Below are positions 16,081 to 26,100 of a stretch of DNA of 64,000 nucleotides, piece by piece. The stretch's first letter is position 1; each line of letters begins with the position of its first letter. Origin of the DNA: Castor canadensis (lineage: Eukaryota > Chordata > Mammalia > Rodentia > Castoridae); the NCBI RefSeq assembly GCF_047511655.1, contig NC_133392.1:158958542-159022541 (forward strand), read 5' to 3'. Under the pieces are notes generated by a model. The model saw nothing but the letters and a program-made list of their open reading frames with translations, did no database searches and had not been told where the DNA came from. The position numbers were made by a program, and so were the translations under genes.

Positions 16081-16920
16081 AGGGGAAATTGCTCGGTCGC
16101 TAGTGGCCCGCCAGCTCCATCAGGCCGGGACATCTTTCCCCCGCCTACACACCCCACCCCCACCTGCCAGCTCCTAGGCTCCAAGCAGCGTGGAGAATCG
16201 CGCCCCGCCCTCCCCCTTTCAGGCTGAGGCAGAGGCGACATCAACTCTGGGGCGCTCTCCTGTCCCCGTCATAGGGCCAGCGAGCCAGATCCGGGCCTAT
16301 CTGGGTCGGGGGCAGCCGGCAGGGCCGAGGCCTAACGGCGGGTGCTGGCACGCGCCGGGCAGCTTTGAAGCGCCAGGGTTAGCCGGGCTGGGGCGGCCTC
16401 CGTGCGACTAGTTACTGGCTAGGGGCAGTGGCGGCGGGGTACAAAGACGCCGCGGGGAGGCCGGGAGGCTCGGCCAGGCACAAAGAGGGCAGCGGAGTGT
16501 TAAGGGTATTGTGCGGGCCTCACAAAGCGGCGTCCGCCCCCGCCCCCTCCGGGCCAAACTCCCGGCGCCCCGCCGCGCGCGGGCTTCCAGCTGCTGCACA
16601 TCTGCACGGAGGCCCAGCGCGCGCCTCTCCCCGGCGGGACACCCCCTATCCTCCCGGTTCAGGAGCCGCGCCGGCAGCGGGGCAATTTGTCTTCTAATTA
16701 CAACCCTTTCCCATAAACCGCCGCCCGCGCCTTTCAACCCGGCGCATTAGCAAACCAATGGCCCTGGGCGCAGCTCTCGCGGCCCGCAACGGGGTGTCCG
16801 GCCCGCCCCCTCTCCAGAGTTAGGGTCACCATAAAAGGCCTCGCCCGGGCTGTCCTTGCCTGCACCCTGACACCCGCTGCTTCAGGGACCATTACCCCTC
16901 CCAAGCCCGTGCCCAGGGAT
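16080..16920. promoter_or_regulatory. Unassigned CpG island with CCAAT and TATA-like boxes
   Basis: GC-rich DNA with dense CpG. On the plus strand a CCAAT box (16755-16759) is followed about 75 bases later by ATAAAAGG (16831-16838), near-classic core-promoter spacing. A homeodomain-type TAATTA (16695-16700) and three ACAAAG motifs (16441, 16480, 16522) also occur. No gene start is recognised here. It could be an alternative HES3 promoter or enhancer, or the promoter of a non-coding transcript. Confidence 0.55.
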
Positions 16921-18055
16921 CCCAGGAGCACCGCGTGGGGCTGCTCACGTGGGTGGCTTAGTGTTCCTTAGGCAGTGGAAAATTGACCGAAAAATGCGCT
17001 AATTCGCAATGTTCTGCTTTGGCTGCGGGAGGTCAGGCCTCGGGTGGGATTCTCAGCGGTCACACTCCGCCCGGGTCCATTTAATATGCCGCCGCTTCCG
17101 CTGCTCTCCACCTCCAGCTCGGCACCGCCGGCTGCATCGTCCCCTGTGGCTTGTTCTTGAACAGGGGTCTCTCCATCGGTGCGGATGTCCCCTACTCTCC
17201 GAATTTCACCACCTCCATAAACAACCCCCTTGGCCAGCTCCTCACCTCCAGCGGGCTGAGGACAGTGCAGCATCAAGGCCAGAAGGGACACGCGTGTACT
17301 TTTCATTTCCCTTTTCCTGGAGCTCTGAGACAGCTTCCCCCCCTCTACCTCCACTTTTTCCCAATTCCGGATCCTCCCTCTGGAGCCACTTCCCCCACTA
17401 GTGAATCAAGTCTTTTGCTTCCGACAAGGTCACTGGAAAAGATGACAAATCTACTGAGCCCCTCCTCAGAGATCCAGCCTACGGACTCATGGTCCACTCC
17501 TCCGCCAAGTTTGCAAGTCCTGCTTCTGGGCACCCTCGGGCAGACCCTCGCTCCAAAGGGGAACAGAGAAAAGCATTTTCAGACGTGGGGAGTGAGGCAC
17601 CTCGTAGTTCACCGTGCCCTCTCAAGAGCAAGCAGGACAAAGCGCTCTCTGGCTGCTGGGAAGGTCAGGGACTCAGGGACCAACTTAGAAACCGGGCTTA
17701 CGCAAACCGGGATGTAGGCCACCAACTCCTTTTCCATCTTTAGCAGCTGGGGTTCCCAAGGCACCTGGAAAGGAGTACAGGTCCAGGAGGAGTGCTGGGG
17801 AAACCCAGACCCCCTTTGCTCATTCAAGGAAAAATGTTTCACCCTGAGAATTTTAAGGTAAAAGTGGTTTATGCCTTTGGTTTTCTTGACGTTGGCAAAA
17901 CAAGAAAGTCAAGTCAGGTCTGGAAACGAGGTGGGGAGCGGGCTTGCAGGCTCAAGGACAAGAGCCCTACCAGATGTCCCACCTCCCGTCCCAGGTGAAG
18001 GCCTGGCAGCCACTGGCCCTGAGTGGGAGCCCTTTCCTTCCTGCACTTCTGAACA

Positions 18056-18143
18056 TTTATTTATTGATGGTATGAGGTTTGAACTCAGGGCTTCACACTT
18101 GCTAGGCAAGCACTCCACCACTTGAGCCACTATGCCTGCCCTA
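18056..18143 (-). mobile_element. ID-like SINE half
   Basis: Reverse complement of the tRNA-derived unit (GGTTTGAACTCAGGGCTTCA ... CCACTTGAGCC) without a B1 part. Confidence 0.8.
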
Positions 18144-20006
18144 CTTCTGAGCATTTAAATCAGTACTAACTGGTGAACCCTGTGGGTTCTGTTACTGGAG
18201 AAAGAAGCATGTTGTTCCCTTCTGCAGATGCATTTCAAAGTGGAATGAAGTGATTGCTCTGTGTAATTAACTATTGGGACACAGCAAAAGCACTGAAATG
18301 ACTCAGCCAATTGTTTCCAGATGGGGTTGGAGAGGCTGCAATTGTTTAACTCTCTTTAGCTGTGTTGGAACTCCGAATAGCCCAGCAGCCGAGGGCCCTT
18401 CAGGGGACAAAGGCTGGGACTCCAGTGAGTGCATCAACGCTGACCAGGCTGGCCCAGCTCAGGGAGAGTGAATTCAGAGAGACCCCCATTGTCCCAGCCT
18501 TTTGTGTTTCCCCCCAGCTGGCTCTAATCTTTAAATATTTACCCGGCCCCTTTGTGCACATATGACTTATGTACTTCGGGTTGATGTGCTCATAAATTAC
18601 ACATCATTTACCCGTTTCCAGACTACAGCGAAGGTGCTTTCATTCCTCCAGCCTGGAATGGCCAGAGAGGAAAAAAAGCTTTTGGAAGACCAGGCTGTCT
18701 CCTGGGGAGAGAGAGTTAGAGCCACAGTGGACAGGCCCCTCACCAGTGCCCTCCCGGCCGCCACGTGCATATGTGCACACTGGACGTGATGGAGGCCTGT
18801 GAATGACTAGAGGCTATAGGGGACCAGCTTTTGGAAGATGATTGGCCTGGCACCCATCATCAAGGAGGAAGAGGTGAGCTTCCTGGACATTTTCCTACTT
18901 GGTTTCAGGCTCGGATAACATTTACAACAGGAGCAAACTTGGATCTTGAGAAGCTCGTGTGTGGATTGAGGTGCTTGGTTGAGTACCTGTGAGAAGCAAG
19001 AATGCCTTGCCCTAGTCTCAAACCTGCCTCCTGCTTACTCTGGATATCCATTCTCTCATGCTCAATAAAACAACCCTGCTTAAGAAACAGAAGCCTGATT
19101 TCATCTCAGACTGTGGTTTAACTTGGAAATGTTTAGGGTTGTCTAAAATAAGGTGGATCCCCAGTTGGGCATAGGAAAGAAAGTCTATGTTAGCCTGTGA
19201 GGGGATGGCAGGACGGGAGAAGGGGGGCTGCAAAGGGACCCTACTGCATGAGAAAGGGTCCCCTTTGTGCTTGCCTGGAAGCTCCTCGAACAAAACACAT
19301 TCACATGCTTATTTACAAGGAAAGACAAGGGAGGCAACTCAGGACTGAGGACTTTCCCCTTTCTTACATTTTTGCAGGGCTGTCATTCCCCCCACCCCCA
19401 GTCTAGAGGGGAGCTTGATCAGATTACTTTCCTCTCTGGTGGGAAAGCAAGTCTCTGTGTGTTTCCCTGTGTGTCTGTGCGTCTCTGTTTCTCTGAGTTA
19501 TATGCATGCCTAGTTGTACAGATATGCTTACTTGCTTCTCTCCATCACTGCTGTGTGAGCCCGGCAGATTCAGCAATGCCAGCAACTTCTAAAAATTCCC
19601 CTTCCCTGGAGTATGGCCCCACCTGGAAGAGGGCTGACTCTCTTTTCTTTCTCCCATCTCCAACATGGGGCTGATGAAGCCTCAGGGGAGGTGATGGGCA
19701 GAGGACAGAGTATCGTTCAGGCTCTCCAGTTGGAGTTACATGGTACCCTGTGCCCCCAGGATGGCGATAGTCCGTCCCTGGGAATAAAGCAAGCCCTCAG
19801 AATGAGTGGAGAGTCAAAGCCCAGAGCCAGAGGAGGAGCTTCCCCCAGCAGGAATGGTTTTTTTCCCCCAGGCCAAACTCCCTGAAGTGAAGGTGCGATG
19901 AGCACCCTCTGGTGGCCTTGAGGTGTCCTGGCACAGAGGGGAGGTCCTCAGTCTGGCAGGAACTCTTGCTCTTAGACCCCAGTAACAGTTTATGACCTTG
20001 GTTTTC

Positions 20007-20202
20007 TTTTGTTTTGCTGTGCTGGTGATGGAACTCAGGCCCTTGGCATGCTAGGTAAGTGCTCTACCACTGAGCACATCACCAGCCTGGCCCTGGTTAT
20101 TGTTTTTTTGTGGGTTTATTGATTTTTTGGTGGTACTGGGGTTTGAACTCAGGGCCTCACAGCTTGCTAGGCAGGTGCTGTACTACTTGAGCCACTCCCC
20201 GA
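20007..20202 (-). mobile_element. Two ID-like SINE halves in tandem
   Basis: Two reversed tRNA-derived units follow each other (about 20007-20090 and 20104-20202). The first resembles plain ID (CTCTACCACTGAGC), the second the longer local form (CTACTTGAGCCACTCC). Confidence 0.75.
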
Positions 20203-20339
20203 CATCCTGACCTTGGTTTTGAAGATATTAGATCTTTGCAATTCCCGTTACCAGAGCTCAGCACATGGTCCCCTGAGCACCATTCCCATACATTCTAGAC
20301 CATCCCAACATGGTACAGGGCTTTATAGGAGTACCAATC

Positions 20340-20460
20340 CCTGACAGTGAAATTAGATCACCATTTTACAGGAAGCAAAGCTTCACAGAATTGACTTGCA
20401 CAAGATCACCAAGCTAGGACATATAGTATTGGAGCCTGTGATGCCAGCCCATGTCTCCAT
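20340..20460 (-). mobile_element. MIR SINE relic
   Basis: CCATTTTACAGGAAGCAAAG and following bases match reversed, diverged MIR. Confidence 0.6.
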
Positions 20461-21084
20461 CTGTGTGGACAGCCACTAGGGCTCCTGCCAGGACCTGCAG
20501 GGACAGGAGGTGAGGGGTTCCAATGCAGGGCTCACAGTTCACAGGCCTCAAGGCTGACTACCACCCTGGGCTCCAGCTTCCTCTGGGGCCTGTTCCCCCA
20601 TCCTGCCTCAGGCTTGTTCTTTCCTACCTCTGCCTTTCAAGGTCAGTGCCAGTTCTTCCTCCCTTCTTCTCCCCCCCTCTACCCTGCCACCCCCTCACCC
20701 CCAGTGCTCTCATTTCCAGGGGCAGGCAGGCGTGCCAGTGCTAGTCCCTAAAAGCCCAAGGCCTGGCCCCTGCATCTTTTCCATGCAGCCTGTCCACCCT
20801 GCTGCCCTTCCATCCCAGGGGCTCTCTCCCACCCCTCTCTCACCCCTCTCTCACCTCAACCTTATTTTACTTCTATCACACCCTGCATTGCTTATTCTAG
20901 CCATTTTCTTCCTTGCCCTTCCCCTGCATTGCTGCTCTCTGAGCTCCCAGGGATGACAACATTTAAGCCTTTAAAAAAGTGAAGAGTAGGGGAGAGGCTG
21001 ATGTCAGATACAATGTTATTATGTGATGGGAGGAATAAATTCTGATGTTCTAAGGCACAGCAGAGTGAATATAAAAAATAATAC

Positions 21085-21302
21085 AGCTGGGTGCTGGTGG
21101 CTCAGGTCTGTCTGTGAGTCTACCTACTTAGGAGGTAGAGATCAGAAGGATCAGGTTTGGAAGCCGGCCTGGGGAATAGTTCTCAAGACCTTATCTTGAA
21201 AATACCCAACACAAAACAGGGCTTGCATGTTTTGTGAGAGAAGACCTGCCTAGCAAGTGTGAGGCCCTGAGTCCAAACCCCCAGTACTGCCAAAAAACAC
21301 AA
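21085..21302 (+). mobile_element. B1-ID dimeric SINE
   Basis: GCTGGGTGCTGGTGGCTCAG starts a B1-like unit. The ID-like unit ends GAGTCCAAACCCCCAGTACT and an A-rich tail. The linker is diverged. Confidence 0.85.
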
Positions 21303-21504
21303 GCAGAAAGCAATAACACATTAGATATATCCATATACTTAGGAGAGAGTAATTCTAATACACTCACCATGATGATAGAAGTTTAAAGTGATGGATATGC
21401 TAACTGCCCTGAATTGATCACTACCCAATGTAGACATAACCAAAACATCACATTCTAGCTCCTAAATACATACAAGTCTAGTGTCAATGAAAAATCAAAA
21501 AGTG

Positions 21505-21783
21505 GGGCCCGGTGCAGTGGCGAACACTGTAATCCCAGTTACTTGGGAGGCAGAGATCTGAAGGATCGTAGTCTGAGGTCATCCTGGGGAAAAACAAAAT
21601 TAAATAATTTAAAAATAAAAATAATAATCCTAGCTAGACGGGAGGCAGAGAGGACAATTGTGGATGTCCCAGGACTGCCCAGGCAAAACCCCCGTGATCC
21701 TATCTGAAAAATAACTAAAGCAAAAAGGACTGGGGGCATGGCTCAAATGGTAAGAGTTCAAATCCCAATGCAACCAAAAAATT
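21505..21783 (+). mobile_element. Three-part B1-B1-ID SINE
   Basis: A B1-like unit is followed by an A/T-rich linker, a second B1-like unit (near 21628) and, after AAATAACTAAAGCAAAAAGG, a shortened ID-like unit. Confidence 0.7.
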
Positions 21784-21875
21784 TACTAAATAAAGCAAAC
21801 AGGAACAAAAATCTCTCATTATAACAGTGACATATGTTCATAGTAGTCATTTTAGAAAACACAAAAACCTCTAAA

Positions 21876-22056
21876 GTCAGCCGGGCTCTGGTGCCTCACG
21901 CCTGTAATCGTAGCTACTCAGGAGGTAGAGATCAGGAGGATCGCAGTTCGAAGCCAGGCCGGGCAAGTAATTCCAGAGACCCTAACTCGAAAAACCCATC
22001 ACCAAAGTTCAAACCCCAGTACCGCAAAACAAGCCAACAAAAAACCCGCCACCAAA
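21876..22056 (+). mobile_element. B1-ID dimeric SINE, shortened
   Basis: The B1-like unit is complete with ACCCATCACC linker, but the ID-like unit is reduced to its last part (TTCAAACCCCAGTACCGC). Confidence 0.85.
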
Positions 22057-22199
22057 AAGGCACTGAATGATCAAAGACCTTGGCTTACATTTCATTTTCC
22101 CAGGCTCAGGTATAAGCTTCTTTCCCCCAGGTGAAGTCAGAACACACTGTGCTTTTTAAAGCCCGCAGGATACCCTGAGCACTGCCACTCTTCTTCCAC

Positions 22200-23120
22200 A
22201 CTGTTTAGACGGCGATCCTGTCGCGTGCATGCCCGACTGTGAGGACTGGGGTGCTTCCTAGGACTGCACCCCGCCGCAGGCACCATCTGCCTGGGGACCA
22301 GAGAAAGATGACCTGGGGTCGCCGCTCGCGGACTCAGTCCGCAGTCCCCGTTCGCGCCTGCGCGCTGCCTAGTGTCAGGTTTCGGGAGAGGAGGACGAAA
22401 ATCGTTTCTCAGGACCGGAACTTTCTTGAATTTGGGGCCAACTTTTAGCAGACGCCAGGGCAACTTCTCTAACCAGCTTGATCTTGGTCCAGCTGGGGTC
22501 AGGCGGTCCTCGGGGGCCTCGGGGCGGGGTCGAGGCGGGGCCGGAGGGGCGGGGCCCTCCCGCCAAATTCAGGCCGCCGGCCGCGGCGGGCGGTGTTCTC
22601 GCGAGAACACGCAGGCGGCACGCGGCTCCGGGCAGCTGCCCTTCCTGGCCCGGCGTCGGCGGTGCAGTGCGCAGGCGCGGCCGACGGGTTTCCCGGGCTA
22701 CAGTAGGCGCTGCTGCCTGCTTGTCTGCTGCCGGCTAGTCAGCCACTCTGCGCCATGGCGGGCTGCGCGGCGCGGGTTCCGCCGGGCTCTGAGGCACGCC
22801 TCAGCCTCGCCACCTTCCTGCTGGGCGCCTCTGTGCTCGCACTGCCTTTGCTCACGCGCGCCGGCCTGCAGGGCCGCACCGGGCTGGCGCTCTATGTGGC
22901 CGGGCTCAATGCATTGCTGCTGCTGCTCTACCGGCCGCCACGCTACCAGGTGAGGGCCGGGCGGGGATCGGGGCCGGACGGGGACCGGGCAGCAGGGGCT
23001 GGGCGGGTGCGACCGGGCAGGCAGTCGGGGCCAGGACTCGTCCTGCGGAGCCCGGCTGAGCAGGGGTCATTTGGGGGCCAGGAGCCAGACTGGGCGGTGG
23101 TCTTTGCGCGGGGCGGCGCG
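22200..23120 (+). promoter_or_regulatory. ICMT: CpG island, ICMT promoter
   Basis: The CpG-dense stretch surrounds the first ICMT exon. It has GC boxes (GGGGCGGGGC types, 22520-22555), no TATA box, and a TCTCGCGAGA palindrome 149 bases before the start codon. Such islands are often bidirectional. Confidence 0.85.
22593..22610. promoter_or_regulatory. TCTCGCGAGA palindrome in ICMT promoter
   Basis: A perfect 18-bp palindrome is centred on TCTCGCGAGA (22597-22606). This decamer is a known CpG-island promoter element bound by BANP. It lies 149 bases upstream of the ICMT start codon. Binding here is inferred from the motif. Confidence 0.7.
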
Positions 23121-26100
23121 GCGTGGCTCTTGGGCACCTTTTCTCCCTACTCAAGAGTTGCCCCCTATGGGCCGTGTTCGTCGGCCGCGAGTTCAGGTCA
23201 CAGGCGGGACCCGCCTCTCCGTGCCGTGGGTGTTAAATTGCAGTTCGTGCTGTTCAGCAGATGCGCGTGGGGTGGGTAGTGAGCGAGGTTTTGTTTTTTT
23301 TTTATGTAATGTAAGGTGTGGAGTCTCACCTGCTGCCAAAGGCCCGTGGTTCAGGAGGGGGCTGGGCGCAGAGTCGCCGGACTTGGGACTTGGGCTCATC
23401 CGCCAGTAAATTAGTTTTGAACAGTTTTCTCAAAGCCCTGAATAATAATAGCAGTAATAATAATAATTTCAGGTTATTTTTTCTGTTATTAGTTTTTTTC
23501 CTAGGTGCTTTATAAGGGTAATCCTCACTGCTGTGCTAAAAGGCAGGTACTGTTGTTATCCCCATGGTGTAGCCCGGTAAACTGAGGTCCACAGAGTTTT
23601 AGGTAACTTGTCACAGAGCCAGAGGGGGAGGGGGAGTGAGTGCAAGATTTGAACGGAGGCAGCCCTGCTTCACCCTCTTACCCTCAGAGTAAATGGAGTC
23701 ATGATCGCCAGTGGCCTGCTTATCCCCCGAAGGGCAGCAGCCTGGGTTTGTGCACCGAGAACAGCCAGTGACTGAGCTCCTTTTGGGTCCGTTTCAGATA
23801 GCCATCCGAGCTTGTTTCCTTGGCTTTGTGTTTGGCTGCGGTGTGCTGCTAAGTTTTAGCCAGTCTTCTTGGAATCACTTTGGCTGGTAAGAGGAACTTT
23901 GGGAATGGTATTGAAGTGAGGGTGGACAGAGTAGAGGGCCAGTAGTGGTAGTTCTTCATCCCTGTGGCTCATCTCTGGCAGAAGGCTGGTGGGGTTCTGT
24001 GGAAATGAAGCCTCCTGCCTTCCCTAGATTCCCACGTGTTCGTCTTGTAAACTTGTGTCCCTTGGTTGATCTGTTGCACAGAATGGGTCTCCCTGGCACC
24101 CTCCCCAAAGGTGCCCTCCTGCAGTGTTGTGACAGCATTCAGTAAGGTGATGAGCCCTTCCCAGAAGGGGGTGCAGGTCCTTGGTGATGGGAAGGGGCAA
24201 GGCTTCGGCTGCTCTTCCTAAGCCTTTTCCGTCTCCAATTTCTATTAGGTCACGGCTAGTGAGTGCATCCCCCACAGCCAGTGTAGGATTTTTTCCCTAC
24301 ACTATGATTTCAGTCCCTTGAGCCTTCTAGTCTCTGACCTGGATATGACCATGGTTTCAAGGTAAAAAGCTTCATCTCCTGTTATCAGTATGCCGAGCCA
24401 TCTGATCCTTCTTTCCTAGTATTATTTTAGTTTGGTTGAGTTTTGTTTCCAACATACATCACTACTTTTTGTTGCTATTTCCCTCTTTCATTTTAAAATG
24501 TGTGTTACCATTTAAAAAGGACTAAAGGGACCATAATGCCTCTTCACCTGTGGAGTTTTTCTTTTGTCTATGACATTCAAAAACAACTTAAAAACCCCAC
24601 TTTCTGCAAACCGGAGGGAGTAAATGCTATGTGTGAGTGCCTGATGTCCACTCAGGCAGGTGACAACAGGACCTCATTATAGAATTAGGGACAGTCCAGC
24701 ATATCCAACTGTGTGCTTTAATTATGGCTAACTCAGTTCTGTTGCCCAGTTTACCTTTCTTTCTTTTTGTTTTTAAATAGGTATGTGTGCTCACTGTCAT
24801 TATTCCACTATTCCGAATACTTAGTGACAGCTGTCAATAATCCCAAAAGTCTGTCCTTGGACTCCTTTCTCCTGAATCACAGTCTGGAGTACACAGTGGC
24901 TGCTCTTTCTTCTTGGATAGAGTTCACACTTGAAAATATCTTTTGGCCAGGTTAGTGTGCCCTACTTTCCCCTCGGGAGAGGAGAAGGGTGCCTTTCTTT
25001 CAGGCTGAGGACAGTGACATTGGTTCACCTTCCAGGTCTAATCTCCCCAGGGGATTCTCCCCAACTCTCACTAAGCTATTTATAAAGGACAGGCTCCACT
25101 CGAGAATTCTGCTTCTGGATTTTGAATCCAGGACGTGTTGACCTTTGCTTTAAACCTTGCCTAATGCACTGCACCATCTAAAATGATGGTTGTAATCCTA
25201 CCTTTGCAGTCAGATGTGGTTAATTTAGATCTGTGCATTTTCTGTGGTGTGAGAAATTTCACGTGAAGGTTTTATTAGCAAAAATCTCTGTATCTGGGGC
25301 CCACTCTGAAATCAAACTTCGCATAGCCAATGGGGGGGATAGGAAATACATTATTCCCAGGATTAAACCTGGACCCTTATGGGCTTCCCCAAGGAGAAGG
25401 ACATGAGCAAGTGTGTGACTGGGGAATGAGAGCCCACAGCCCATCTGTCTAGGAGAGGAGGACTGCTTCATAATTGGGTTGTTGGCACTTTAACGTAAAT
25501 GGATGAACAGCGGCTGGGAGGAGGGAAGGGCCATGTTGTCTTATCATTCAATTTTAATGTGACAACAAATGCTAATGATCCACAGGCCTGTTTTCTATCT
25601 TTGGGGAAATAGGCTAATTTTAAGCAATGAAGAAGTGAGAGCAACAGTCCAGTGTCCTCACTCCCTGATGTCTTTCTCTACAGAACTGAAGCAGATTACC
25701 TGGCTCAGTGCCACAGGGCTGCTGATGGTGGTCTTTGGAGAATGCCTGAGGAAAGCTGCCATGTTTACAGCTGGCTCCAATTTCAACCATGTGGTACAGA
25801 ATGAAAAGTCAGATACCCACACTCTTGTGACAAGTGGGGTATATGCTTGGTTCCGGCACCCTTCCTACGTGGGGTGGTTTTACTGGAGTATTGGAACCCA
25901 GGTATGGCATCAGATTTGACACTGGTTTCCCTTCATTTACTTTTGTTCATGTTTTAAAAACTGAAGTATAATTGACATAACATAAAACTTACCATCTGTA
26001 AGTATACAGTTCAGTACTTTTTAGTATATTCACAAACTTGTTGGTCTCTTTTAATATGTGCTCCCTGGCCTGTGTACAAATCAAGAGAGGGATGGGACTG

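Larger units (their letters stand above)
16930..22200. other. HES3-ICMT intergenic DNA
   Basis: The stretch holds several SINE pieces and one MIR relic listed separately, and otherwise unique DNA. Human carries a non-coding RNA divergent from ICMT in the corresponding interval; I cannot define such a transcript from the sequence. Open frames near 17.1-17.7 kb show no known similarity. Confidence 0.45.

Noticed and set aside
17151-17717. A 188-codon open frame downstream of the 16-kb CpG island
   Set aside because: No recognisable domain, no clear Kozak start and ordinary composition. A non-coding transcript remains possible.
18950-19090. A stretch ending in CTCAATAAAACAACCCTG that recalls a long terminal repeat end
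   Set aside because: Only one short motif is suggestive. No paired end, primer site or internal viral similarity was found, so no element is called.
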